NCBI GenBank assembly: GCA_916988195.3
Contig: CAKASQ030000017.1
Coordinates: 1-64,000 of the forward strand
Direction: 5' to 3'
Length of the DNA: 64,000 bases
DNA from: Oscillospiraceae bacterium
GTDB lineage: Bacteria; Bacillota; Clostridia; Oscillospirales; Oscillospiraceae
This document shows, one piece after another, positions 16,858 through 24,185 of this stretch. How positions within the stretch are numbered: the stretch's first letter is position 1; every line of letters begins with the position of its first letter. Under the pieces are notes generated by a model. That model was not told the DNA's origin and made no database searches. It worked only from the letters and a program-made list of their open reading frames with translations. A program made the position numbers and the translations under genes.

Positions 16858-17757
16858 TCAGCGCCGCTTCGGGTCATAATCTTCAAAGCGTTCGCATTTT
16901 CTGAAAATGATCTTGTTGTTTACCCATCTTTGCAAAAGCCGTATTTCGCGCGGCGCATGGGGCTTGTCGTAGATCATAACGTATGGGTCATAGCCCATAT
17001 TCCGCAACGTGTAAATCCTGTGCAGATTTTCCGCCTGCGTCGTATTGTAGTTCGTAAGCACGTAGACCCGGCGTTTTCGTTCATCCGTGATCGCGCCGTG
17101 CTGCGCGTACAATTCAAGCCCTTTCACTACTGCGTCGGACTGTTCCATGAAATCCCACGCAAAATGAATCATTTTCGTTTTCACAGCGTTCAGGGACAGA
17201 ACGATTTCTTTTGTCAGTGTCCGGCAGTCAACGCCTTGCGTGAAATCGACCCATGCGCCGCTATCTGCCAGTTGCCGCAGAAGGTCAAGCCGATCTTTGC
17301 AGGCTGTTATATTCGGGTCAAGCAGCTTTATATATCGCTGTCCGTGCCACCATTCCGACAAGTCTGCGACTTTTCTGCTCTGTAAGCCCTCTTTGTCGCC
17401 AACGATGCAAAATGAACAGTGTCGCGGGCAACCTCTTGTCAGAAATCCGTATGCCGTATCTTTCGTCAATTCCGGGTATAGGGAATAATCAGGGTAAATG
17501 TGTTCGATTTCTTCCGGCAAATTGCCGTTAAGCCCGTATCCCGTTCCGCCTTTTATGATTTTCCTTGCATTCAAGGGTTCGTCAACGTCTTTTGAATATG
17601 TATCGTCAAACACCTTTGACATATAAACAATGTCGTAGTCACCGAATCCCCACCACCACTCGACATGATCGCCGCGCGATTTGTGGAATGCGGAAATCTT
17701 CATAAGCGCGAGATTCGGGAAATTGTGGCTATCTACGTCGATAAGCCCTATGTTCAT
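16858..17757 (-). CDS. Radical SAM protein encoded by the prophage
   Basis: 299 residues. The N-terminal ~100 residues (MNIGLIDVDSHNFPNLALMK...WWWGFGDYDIVYMSKVF) resemble the Rossmann-like domain that often precedes a radical SAM barrel. The FeS motif is CPRHCSFC (Cys 110, 114, 117, CxxxCxxC). Later segments KLLDPNITACKDRLDLLRQL and DFTQGVDCRTLTKEI fit the barrel. The substrate is unknown: tRNA, nucleotide or peptide modification are all possible. It lies between small zinc-ribbon genes and a DUF6273 gene, with AAGGAGG before the ATG. Confidence 0.85.
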   Translation of the reverse strand: MNIGLIDVDSHNFPNLALMKISAFHKSRGDHVEWWWGFGDYDIVYMSKVFDDTYSKDVDEPLNARKIIKGGTGYGLNGNLPEEIEHIYPDYSLYPELTKDTAYGFLTRGCPRHCSFCIVGDKEGLQSRKVADLSEWWHGQRYIKLLDPNITACKDRLDLLRQLADSGAWVDFTQGVDCRTLTKEIVLSLNAVKTKMIHFAWDFMEQSDAVVKGLELYAQHGAITDERKRRVYVLTNYNTTQAENLHRIYTLRNMGYDPYVMIYDKPHAPREIRLLQRWVNNKIIFRKCERFEDYDPKRR

Positions 17758-17782
17758 GGTATGATCTTGCCTCCTTGCGGCT

Positions 17783-17813
17783 ACTTCCCCGGCATTGAGC
17801 CGGGGAAGTTTTT
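17783..17813. terminator. Hairpin between DUF6273 and radical SAM genes
   Basis: Perfect 11-bp stem (ACTTCCCCGGC with GCCGGGGAAGT, 5-nt loop) followed by T5 on the + strand. On the operon strand it lies just before the AAGGAGG of the radical SAM gene, so it could also influence that gene's mRNA. Confidence 0.55.
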
Positions 17814-17825
17814 GAATTCCGAATT

Positions 17826-18464
17826 TTACAAATCAAAGCCGGGGGCAAAGCCAATCGAGTAGTACGCGTAGCTGCCGCTGACCGTGCCGCCAGTAATCAC
17901 ACGCACGAAACGCGCGGAATAGCTGGCAAACGGGGAACGGAGCCAGTACGGATATGTACCATTTCCGGGGACTTCCTTCACGCGGTCGCGTTCTTCCTTG
18001 AAAATAGGCAACTGGAAGCTGTCTGTTTCTTCCTTCCACCATCCATCCGGGTCATTGCCGAAAACGTCCGTTGCTGACGGCAACCACAACGAATCAAAAT
18101 ATTCGTACGTTTCGCCGTCGATTTCCTCGCATAAGTGTCGCGGCGTGATCGCTTCGCGCAGTTCAGCGGGCAAATGCGGCAGAATATCTTCGAGGACGTG
18201 TCTGCGGGCTTCGCTTCTGAAATATCCGCCTTTGTTGGTCATATCCTTGTTCATCTGCCACATTTCGCGGAGGCAGTCTTTGAAAACAAATCGGGCGCTA
18301 TGCTTGCCGACGTAGCCGCAAACCGGCGTAATCGTTTCGCCCGTGTCAAGCGCAAGCGTGATTTCGTCGTGCGGGCGGATGACCTCCAGACCGCGCCCCT
18401 CCTTGATCGCTGCTTTCAGTTCCGAAATATTGATTTCCTGCTCTGTCCTGCGTGTGATTTTCAT
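17826..18464 (-). CDS. DUF6273 domain protein
   Basis: 212 residues. The N-terminal ELKAAIKEGRGLEVIRPHDE and ITLALDTGETITPVCGYVG are followed by MTNKGGYFRSEARRHVLEDI, LWLPSATDVFG and the end motif YWLRSPFASYSARFVRVITG...IGFAPGFDL. That C-terminus is the DUF6273 (C-type-lectin/formylglycine-like) pattern that is frequent in gut Firmicute mobile elements. Function unknown. GGAGG precedes the ATG. Confidence 0.75.
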   Translation of the reverse strand: MKITRRTEQEINISELKAAIKEGRGLEVIRPHDEITLALDTGETITPVCGYVGKHSARFVFKDCLREMWQMNKDMTNKGGYFRSEARRHVLEDILPHLPAELREAITPRHLCEEIDGETYEYFDSLWLPSATDVFGNDPDGWWKEETDSFQLPIFKEERDRVKEVPGNGTYPYWLRSPFASYSARFVRVITGGTVSGSYAYYSIGFAPGFDL

Positions 18465-19147
18465 TGTGTGACCTCCTCAATAGAACAAAAGATGTGATTT
18501 CCGATGACTGCAACGATATTGTCGTTGTATGCCTTTGTGCTGAAAAATACCGCTTCGGCGGGAAGAATGTAATCTGTGTCGTGCAGCGCGGTATAAACTG
18601 CGTCGTACTGCGTCTGTGTCGGTTCTGCTGTCCAAAGATACGGCGCGGGGCTGAATTGCCAAACGTCCCCGTACTTTTGGAAAACGACCTCTTCGACCGT
18701 ATCCGGGAATTCCGGCGACAAGCAGCGGTTCAGCGCAGTCAGGACAACGGCAACTTGCCCGTCGAACGGTTCGCCGCGCGCTTCGTGCCATGCAAGCGCT
18801 GCCAGCATATCAATATCGTCCTCCGTGACGTTCAGCGCCGCATAACGGCTGATTTCTTCCGGCGCTTCCTCCGGCTGTTCTTCCGGCTCTGTTTCTTCCG
18901 GCGCTTCCGGCGTGATCGTTTCCGGCGTTTTCGTGATCTGTTCCGCCGCTTTTGTGATCGCGGGCGCGATTTTTGTTGCTGCGGCAACCGTTTCCGTGCT
19001 TGCCGCTTCCGGCTGTGTGTCCCGCTCTACCGGGCGCGCCAGCGCGCAGACACAAGCCGCTGCAATGATTGCAATGACGGCGCACAGCGCGACCGTCGGC
19101 GCGAACCGGCGTATCATGCGGCGTTTCCGCCGCTGCTGCGCGGTCAT
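18461..19147 (-). CDS. Membrane-anchored cell wall hydrolase (SleB-like)
   Basis: 228 residues. A basic start (MTAQQRRKRRMIRR), one membrane segment (~18-38), a Thr/Glu/Pro-rich linker (~45-100), then MLAALAWHEARGEPFDGQVAVVLTALNR, the SleB/CwlJ hydrolase signature with the catalytic Glu at ~122, and VWQFSPAPYLW. This family cleaves spore-cortex or vegetative peptidoglycan. It lies in the early region, away from any lysis module. Overlaps both neighbours by 4 nt. Confidence 0.85.
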   Translation of the reverse strand: MTAQQRRKRRMIRRFAPTVALCAVIAIIAAACVCALARPVERDTQPEAASTETVAAATKIAPAITKAAEQITKTPETITPEAPEETEPEEQPEEAPEEISRYAALNVTEDDIDMLAALAWHEARGEPFDGQVAVVLTALNRCLSPEFPDTVEEVVFQKYGDVWQFSPAPYLWTAEPTQTQYDAVYTALHDTDYILPAEAVFFSTKAYNDNIVAVIGNHIFCSIEEVTQ

Positions 19148-19335
19148 TGCTCTGTGCTTGCCGGTTCTTCTTCGGCAAGCACGATAAATTCACATTCGCG
19201 GGCTATCTGCGTCCAGCGGGCGCGCCATTGCCGCGCGGCGGCGATGATCGCATCATATTTGCAGCGCCCGTTTGCGGTTGTTTCGCCGTATTCGGCGTGT
19301 CTGACGAGGTATAGCTTCATAGGTCTGCGTTCCAT
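19144..19335 (-). CDS. Small hypothetical phage protein
   Basis: 63 residues (or 58 from the ATG at 19320). MKLYLVRHAEYGETTANG looks like the start of a histidine-phosphatase (RHG motif), but the protein is far too short for that family and probably only resembles it. Translationally coupled to the hydrolase gene. Confidence 0.5.
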   Translation of the reverse strand: MERRPMKLYLVRHAEYGETTANGRCKYDAIIAAARQWRARWTQIARECEFIVLAEEEPASTEQ

Positions 19336-19353
19336 GTAAGCCCCTGCCTTTCT

Positions 19354-19551
19354 CTATTCGGCAATTTCGCCGTCTATCAGTTGGAATGATTCGCGGAGAA
19401 TGCCGCCCCGCACGGCAAATTCAAGAATGCAATAGCGGCGCGCCGGATGGATGTACGAAACCGTACCCCGAACGGCTTTATCTTTGCCGTCTTTGCCTAA
19501 GACGCTGAACGTGACGGGCTTGACCGTCCTGCCGCATCCGATTGTTACCAT
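19354..19551 (-). CDS. Small hypothetical phage protein
   Basis: 65 residues after AAGGAGG. Sequence MVTIGCGRTVKPVTFSVLGK ... GTVSYIHPARRYCILEFAV is beta-rich, SH3-like in feel. Not recognised. Confidence 0.55.
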   Translation of the reverse strand: MVTIGCGRTVKPVTFSVLGKDGKDKAVRGTVSYIHPARRYCILEFAVRGGILRESFQLIDGEIAE

Positions 19552-19572
19552 GATGTACCCTCCTTGCGGCGG

Positions 19573-20192
19573 TCATAGGAATAACCGCTGCTGCGCTGTA
19601 TGTTCTTCAAAACGCTGTTCTTGCTTCTGAAAATATTCTGCGTCGATCTCGCACCCGATGAAATCAAGCGCCATATCGTAAGCGGCAATTCGGCTTGACC
19701 CGCTCCCAAGGTGTGAATCAAAAATCTTGTCGTACGGACGCGCGTATTTCGCGTAAAGCCACAAATACAGCGCAACCGGCTTTTGCATGGGATGAATCCG
19801 CACGTCATCCGCGCCGACGTTCCCGAAATACGCATGGTCAAAGCATTTTGCCGTTTTATTGAAACTCGTCCATGCTAATTCGCCGTCGGAATAGCTGTCC
19901 ACGGGCTGACGCTTGTACCAGAAAATGAATTCCTTCGTCGGCGGCAGCAAATCCGACAAATGATTGTAGCCCCAAATAATCTGATTCTTGCTGACACGGA
20001 ACAGTTCGGTGAAGTATTCCGCCGTCGGTTTATCGTCGTTCGCGGTCTTTGTCTGCCCGTAGCGCCTAACCGGCTTGTCTCCTTGAATCCCTTTTCAATC
20101 CCGTACGGCGGGTCTACAACCGCCAAATCGAAATATTTACTCGGAACGCGGCGCATAAATTCCATGCAGTCAATGTTATACGCTTCGTTCAT
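19573..20192 (-). pseudogene. Adenine-specific DNA methyltransferase, frameshifted
   Basis: The reading starts well (MNEAYNIDCMEFMRRVPSKY, catalytic DPPYG) from an ATG after GGAGG. At about 20077-20082 the frame is lost in an AAGGAGAC stretch. Reading one base back restores DKPVRRYGQTKTAND..., NQIIWGYNHL and the SAM-binding FDSHLGSGSSRIAAYD near the C-terminus. Motif order (IV before I) is that of beta-class N6-adenine or N4-cytosine methyltransferases. One missing G would explain it. Either the gene is broken or there is a one-base sequencing error. Confidence 0.85.
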
Positions 20193-20198
20193 TCGCCG

Positions 20199-20588
20199 TC
20201 ATTCCTCCAACTGGTACGTTTTCGTTTCGCTGCGCTCGACCTTGATTTTCTCTTTTGTGGTCATCGTGATTTTCGCCTTGCAAAGCCCGCGCACGTTGAT
20301 CGTAGCCGACGTAATAAACCCGCGTGCGGTCTGCTCCGCGATAGCGTTCAGGAGTTGCAGCGGTTCTTCGGCAGCAATCGGGGAAAAGCCCAGCTTTGCA
20401 GCATCGTCCCCGAAAATCTTGCGAATGCGGTTTTGCGCCGCCGTGATCTGCTTGCGCAGATTCCGTTCATGCCGTGCGTCGTAGCATTCGCATTTTTCGG
20501 AAGCGGCAATATCGGCTTCTGCCTGCGTTTCTTCTTCGTAGTCCAGATTCACGACTTGCCCGCAATACCTACACGTGCCGAATGTCAT
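20199..20588 (-). CDS. Phage zinc-binding protein, unknown function
   Basis: 129 residues after GGAGG. N-terminal CRYCGQVVNL with a second Cys pair (KCECYD) suggests a zinc knuckle; the middle is helical (ERNLRKQITAAQNRIRKIFG) and the C-terminus is beta-rich. Common phage early-gene type, not named. Confidence 0.6.
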   Translation of the reverse strand: MTFGTCRYCGQVVNLDYEEETQAEADIAASEKCECYDARHERNLRKQITAAQNRIRKIFGDDAAKLGFSPIAAEEPLQLLNAIAEQTARGFITSATINVRGLCKAKITMTTKEKIKVERSETKTYQLEE

Positions 20589-21028
20589 TCCGTTACCTCC
20601 GGGCTTTCCGCCGCTGCCTGATCGCCGCCCGCGTGCGCTTCGCCGGTCGCCCGCCTGATCGCTGCCGTCAGCGCCGCGACCGCCGACGCGATTTGACCGC
20701 CCGCCGCTTCCGGCTTCGGTCTGTCCGGGTCAGCGTTTTCCGCCAGCTTGCAGACGATAGCCGCTTGCACGACCTCACCGACGAACGTGCCGACTTCCTG
20801 CATCGTCATCGTTTCGGCGGACGTGCGAACGACAAAAGCACCCGTCGTGAATTTGAATACCGCATACGCGCGCTTTCCTGCCGGGGGAACGATGCGGATA
20901 GCGCCCGCATCTGCAATGACGGCTTCCGGCGTGGGGACTTCGTACCCGCTCGACGCGAATACTTTCAACTGTTCCGGCGCAAGCGCGTAGACCTCGCTGC
21001 CGAGTTGCTTTGAATACAGCTTTTTCAT
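20585..21028 (-). CDS. Hypothetical phage protein
   Basis: 147 residues from ATG 21028, which overlaps the upstream stop (ATGA). MKKLYSKQLGSEVYALAPEQ, then RAYAVFKFTTGAFVVRTSAE, then an Ala-rich tail. Overlaps the next gene by 4 nt. Not recognised. Confidence 0.55.
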   Translation of the reverse strand: MKKLYSKQLGSEVYALAPEQLKVFASSGYEVPTPEAVIADAGAIRIVPPAGKRAYAVFKFTTGAFVVRTSAETMTMQEVGTFVGEVVQAAIVCKLAENADPDRPKPEAAGGQIASAVAALTAAIRRATGEAHAGGDQAAAESPEVTE

Positions 21029-21243
21029 GTCTTTTGTACCTCGTATCTTTCCGGCGGTCGTAAGCAGCCGCCCATTTTTGGACACCATGCCGGGACGTAC
21101 GGCAGAAACCGTTCAATGCCGACGATGTAACCGCACGTTTGCCCCGGCGCATAACATCTGAAACACTTTTGACCGTTTACCCAATCTTCCGTTACGACGC
21201 TGCCGCATCCGGCGCACGTCCGCGTATAGTCCGCGCGTGTCAT
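21025..21243 (-). CDS. Small Cys-rich phage protein
   Basis: 72 residues from ATG 21243. CAGCGSVVTEDWVNGQKCFRC and CGYIVG plus WCPKMGGC suggest two zinc sites. Coupled to both neighbours by 4-nt overlaps. Confidence 0.55.
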   Translation of the reverse strand: MTRADYTRTCAGCGSVVTEDWVNGQKCFRCYAPGQTCGYIVGIERFLPYVPAWCPKMGGCLRPPERYEVQKT

Positions 21244-21449
21244 TCCGCCGCCTCCGCCGGAAGCGTCAAATACCAAAGCGCGCTGCCCCGAAGGGCTTCA
21301 TTCGGGCAGTTGTCGCAGTTTTCCGCCGCGCACTGATCGCAGTAGATGCGATGAAAAGCATCGTCCCACGGCGCATTGATCGCCGGAATCGCTTGCAGGA
21401 AATCCGCCAACGCCTGCGGGCTTTTTGTGATTCGGTCGAAAACGTTCAT
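21240..21449 (-). CDS. Small Cys-rich phage protein
   Basis: 69 residues from ATG 21449. MNVFDRITKSPQALADFLQA and IYCDQCAAENCDNCPNEAL, a pattern repeated in many Clostridial phage early proteins. Function unknown. Confidence 0.6.
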   Translation of the reverse strand: MNVFDRITKSPQALADFLQAIPAINAPWDDAFHRIYCDQCAAENCDNCPNEALRGSALWYLTLPAEAAE

Positions 21450-21772
21450 CCCCGCGCCCCCTGATTCCAAATCGGGAAGGAAACGCCCGCAAATACTTCT
21501 TCGCGGAAATGCAGCGGGACGAGTCTGTAAACGTCGTTCAGGCAAGAGTTCCGCATGGATGTGTTCATAAATTCCGCGTGCTTGAATTCATCCGGCGGAA
21601 AAAACGGCTCGTTCGCGTATCGCAGAACGTTTTCCCGGACTTCCCGCAGAAAATCTTCCGTCCAACGGTCGCCGCCGCTTGCCCGCTCCCGTGCTTCGCG
21701 TTCGCTCTGCGCAGCGAATGTTTCCCACGGGAAAAGAACGTGCGTAATATACACGTTTTCAGTTTTCTTCAT
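21446..21772 (-). CDS. Hypothetical phage protein
   Basis: 108 residues from ATG 21772, set by AGGAGG 8 nt upstream; longer frames overlap the HTH gene. MKKTENVYITHVLFPWETFA and an acidic-basic helical region (EREARERASGGDRWTEDFLR) follow. Not recognised. Confidence 0.5.
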   Translation of the reverse strand: MKKTENVYITHVLFPWETFAAQSEREARERASGGDRWTEDFLREVRENVLRYANEPFFPPDEFKHAEFMNTSMRNSCLNDVYRLVPLHFREEVFAGVSFPIWNQGARG

Positions 21773-21789
21773 GGTATGAGCCTCCTTTT

Positions 21790-22035
21790 TCATTCTGTCG
21801 CTTTCCGGCGACCTCTTTTGCGGTATGCTTCGGTCACGCGCTTTTCTGCGACTTCTGCCCGATATGCAGGGCGGCAGCGCGCGTTCAGTTCCGGCACTTC
21901 TCCGCGCTTGATTTCCCGGTAAATCGTCGCTTGACATTTGCCGATGCGCGCCGCGATTTCGCACGGCTTCGCGCCCGCGTTATACATTTCTTCGATGATT
22001 TTCCGATCTTCAAGCCCGATATTGTAGCTGTTCAT
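21790..22035 (-). CDS. Small HTH protein (IS30 N-terminal-like helix-turn-helix)
   Basis: 81 residues from ATG 22035. LEDRKIIEEMYNAGAKPCEI and AARIGKCQATIYREIKRGEV form a helix-turn-helix like that at the N-terminus of IS30-type transposases (HTH_38). As the first gene of the leftward operon it may regulate prophage early genes. No transposase domain is present. Confidence 0.7.
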   Translation of the reverse strand: MNSYNIGLEDRKIIEEMYNAGAKPCEIAARIGKCQATIYREIKRGEVPELNARCRPAYRAEVAEKRVTEAYRKRGRRKATE

Positions 22036-22153
22036 TCCGTATCGCCTCCGTTTCCTGCGTTTTTGGGGATAAAAAATAAGCGCGTCAGAAGAAATAACTT
22101 CTTTCGCACTTAATAATAAACGGCGCATTTTCCGGGTATGAGAAAACAAAGAT
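22036..22153. other. Right edge of the prophage-like region
   Basis: No gene. The stretch contains an A/T-rich palindrome (AGAAG-AAATAA-CTTCT near 22088) that could be an operator for the leftward genes. Host genes begin to the right. An attachment-site repeat cannot be tested because the other prophage end is outside the window. Confidence 0.4.
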
Positions 22154-22182
22154 TTGCTTTCCGGAGGAAAATCTGCTATACT
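22154..22182 (+). promoter_or_regulatory. Strong sigma-A-type promoter
   Basis: -35 TTGCTT at 22154-22159, 17-nt spacer, -10 TATACT at 22177-22182. It is the first rightward promoter beyond the prophage and drives the small gene at 22279. Confidence 0.75.
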
Positions 22183-22278
22183 GTATTTTAGTATATGTTT
22201 TCTGCCCAAAAGCATGAGAAGTTTCGGGCGTTTCGCGGGATTTCCGGCAAAACGCTACATGATCACAGGAGGTTCGAT

Positions 22279-22572
22279 ATGGCAGACGAAAAGACGATCC
22301 TGCAATACAAGGGGCATCCCCTGATGCGCAAGGACAATATGATCTACTACGGCTCGATGGCGGACTCGCACATCGTTATGCTGCAAATTCTTGAAACGAA
22401 GAAGGTCAAGGATACCGACATCGCGACAAAGGTCAGCGTGGAGCTCCAGCTCACCGACCCCAATGCGAGAGCAAAGGACCGTATCGTAAAAAAGAGCGAG
22501 AAGGACGGCTTCTTTACCGCGCTCGATTTAGGCAGCGTCTGGCTCGCCCGCGCGCTGGCCGCAAAAAAATAA
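22279..22572 (+). CDS. Small conserved hypothetical protein
   Basis: 97 residues from ATG 22279, 6 nt after AGGAGG. MADEKTILQYKGHPLMRKDN, IVMLQILETKKVKDTDIATK, VSVELQLTDPNARAKDRIVK and a C-terminal helix. I have the impression that similar short proteins occur in Oscillospiraceae, but no function is known to me. It has its own promoter and a terminator pair behind it. Confidence 0.65.
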   Translation: MADEKTILQYKGHPLMRKDNMIYYGSMADSHIVMLQILETKKVKDTDIATKVSVELQLTDPNARAKDRIVKKSEKDGFFTALDLGSVWLARALAAKK

Positions 22573-22597
22573 TTCTCCATCACGTATAGCAGAACAG

Positions 22598-22631
22598 GAA
22601 GCCGCACACAATATGGGTGCGACTTCTTTTT
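22598..22631 (+). terminator. Intrinsic terminator
   Basis: 10-bp stem with one mismatch (GAAGCCGCAC / GTGCGACTTC) followed by T5, 25 bp after the small gene. Confidence 0.7.
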
Positions 22632-22651
22632 CATTTTTCCATTCCTCTTGA

Positions 22652-22684
22652 CCGCAGCGGTTCTTCCGCTGCGGTTCTTTTTTT
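22652..22684 (+). terminator. Intrinsic terminator
   Basis: Perfect 9-bp stem CCGCAGCGG / CCGCTGCGG with a 5-nt loop and a following T-rich tract. Second of two terminators in series, isolating the spore operon behind it. Confidence 0.85.
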
Positions 22685-22692
22685 GCCTGCAC

Positions 22693-22722
22693 GCGTAATT
22701 TTTAAACATCCCGGCCATACTA
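22693..22722 (+). promoter_or_regulatory. Sigma-G-like promoter before spoVAD
   Basis: -10 CATACTA at 22716-22722 exactly matches the forespore sigma-G box. The -35 region GCGTA, 18 nt upstream, matches it in four of five positions. The position before a spoVA gene agrees with known sigma-G control of spoVA in Bacillus. Confidence 0.6.
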
Positions 22723-22742
22723 ACCAAAAAGGAGGGTGCGCC

Positions 22743-23762
22743 ATGCAGGAACTGCACCGGGGAAAGCAGAGCGTCGTTTTCCCGAACTTCCCGGCCATTG
22801 AGGCAAACGCCGCCATTGTCGGCAAAAAAGAGGGCGAAGGCCCCCTGCGGGAGGATTTTGACCAGATCACACAGGATACGAAGCTGAATCAAGCCAGCTG
22901 GGAGAAAGCCGAGAGCGAGCTTCAAAAGACCGCGCTCGAGCTGGCGCTCGGGAAAGCATCGCTCAACTATGACGATCTGGACGTTTTATTTGCCGGAGAT
23001 CTTCTCAACCAGTGCATCAGCTCGAGCTTTGCCGTCCGGGACACGAAGATTCCGTTTCTCGGGCTCTACGGCGCGTGCTCAACGATGGCAGAGTCCCTTC
23101 TGCTGGCGGCAAGCTTCGTAAACGCGGGCTATTCCAGACGGGCGGGCGCGATTACCTCGTCCCACTTTGCCTCTGCCGAGCGGCAGTATCGCTTCCCGCT
23201 TGGATATGGCGGCCAGCGCACGCCGACCGCGCAGTGGACGGTTACCGGAAGCGGCTGCTGCATCGTATCAAGCAGCGGCAAAGGCCCGTTTGTTGAGTGC
23301 GCGACTGTCGGCAAAATTCAGGACTTCGGCATCAAGGACGCGAACAACATGGGCGCCGCGATGGCGCCCGCCGCAGTCGATACCATCCGGCAGCACTTTG
23401 AAGACTTTGGCCGGAAGCCGCAGGACTATGACCTCATCGTCACAGGCGACCTCGGCGTTCTCGGAAAGCAGATTGTGCTCGAGCAGATGAAACTGGACGG
23501 CTTTGACCTGACCGGCCACTACGACGACTGCGGCGTGATGATCTTTGATTCCGTGCGGCAAGACGTTCACGCGGGCGGCTCCGGCTGCGGATGCAGCGCA
23601 AGCGTTTTGTGCGGGCACCTTCTGCGGCGAATGCGGGAGGGTAAGCTAAAGCGCCTTTTATTCTGCGCAACGGGCGCGCTTTTGTCACCTGTTTCCTCGT
23701 GGCAGGGCGAGTCGATTCCCGGCGTGTGCCATGCGGTATCGATCGTTTCAGAAAGAAGGTGA
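22743..23762 (+). CDS. spoVAD: Stage V sporulation protein AD
   Basis: 339 residues from ATG 22743, set by AAAGGAGGG. Thiolase-like fold motifs of SpoVAD: NQCISSSFAVRDTKIPFLGL, GACSTMAESLLLAASFVNAG, TSSHFASAERQYRFPLGYG, VTGDLGVLGKQIV and GYDDCG-like HYDDCGVMIFD. It is part of the SpoVA channel that loads dipicolinate into the forespore and releases it on germination. The usual first partner, spoVAC, is not in front of it here. Confidence 0.96.
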   Translation: MQELHRGKQSVVFPNFPAIEANAAIVGKKEGEGPLREDFDQITQDTKLNQASWEKAESELQKTALELALGKASLNYDDLDVLFAGDLLNQCISSSFAVRDTKIPFLGLYGACSTMAESLLLAASFVNAGYSRRAGAITSSHFASAERQYRFPLGYGGQRTPTAQWTVTGSGCCIVSSSGKGPFVECATVGKIQDFGIKDANNMGAAMAPAAVDTIRQHFEDFGRKPQDYDLIVTGDLGVLGKQIVLEQMKLDGFDLTGHYDDCGVMIFDSVRQDVHAGGSGCGCSASVLCGHLLRRMREGKLKRLLFCATGALLSPVSSWQGESIPGVCHAVSIVSERR

Positions 23763-23766
23763 TGGG

Positions 23767-24123
23767 ATGGACTATCTCAAAGCGTTTGTGGTCGGCGGGC
23801 TCATTTGCATGCTCGGCCAGATTTTAATCGATAAAACGAAGCTGACCCCCGCACGTATTTTAGTCTGCTACGTGGTGCTGGGCGTCATTTTAGGCGGCGC
23901 AGGCGTGTATGAAAAGCTCGTCGACTTTGCGGGCGCGGGCGCGACTGTGCCGCTGACGGGCTTCGGATACAATTTATCCAAGGGCGTGCGTGAAGCGGTC
24001 GCAGAGGACGGGCTTCTCGGCGCGCTCACGGGCGGACTCAAGGCGGCGGCAGGCGGCGTGACCGCTGCTATGGTCTTCGGCTTCCTCGCCGCGCTGATTT
24101 TTGACCCGAAGGATAAAGCCTGA
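23767..24123 (+). CDS. spoVAE: Stage V sporulation protein AE
   Basis: 118 residues starting 4 bp after spoVAD, with GAAGGTGATGGG before the ATG. Three to four membrane segments (YLKAFVVGGLICMLGQILI, ILVCYVVLGVILGGAGVY, GGVTAAMVFGFLAALIF) and the Gly-rich FGYNLSKGVREAVAEDGLLG segment typical of SpoVAE. It completes the SpoVAD membrane partner. Confidence 0.95.
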   Translation: MDYLKAFVVGGLICMLGQILIDKTKLTPARILVCYVVLGVILGGAGVYEKLVDFAGAGATVPLTGFGYNLSKGVREAVAEDGLLGALTGGLKAAAGGVTAAMVFGFLAALIFDPKDKA

Positions 24124-24126
24124 CAG

Positions 24127-24156
24127 GTATGACACGCCGCAAAACGCGGTATACTA
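24127..24156 (+). promoter_or_regulatory. Sigma-G-like promoter before the SASP-like gene
   Basis: -35 GTATG at 24127-24131, 18-nt spacer, -10 TATACTA at 24150-24156, close to the sigma-G consensus (GNATR / CATNNTA). A CCGC-AAAA-GCGG hairpin lies between the boxes. Confidence 0.5.
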
Positions 24157-24185
24157 CCGTAAATTCAATTTTTGGAGGTATTTAT

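Noticed and set aside
17826-18464. Diversity-generating retroelement target
   Set aside because: The lectin-like end is suggestive, but no reverse transcriptase or template repeat is in the window.
1-22035. Self-targeting spacers against this prophage
   Set aside because: I compared spacer translations and several short words with prophage genes by eye and saw no match. A full search was not possible, so this is weak negative evidence.
22279-22572. The small gene before spoVAD as a spoVAC
   Set aside because: It has no membrane segments and no SpoVAC motif.
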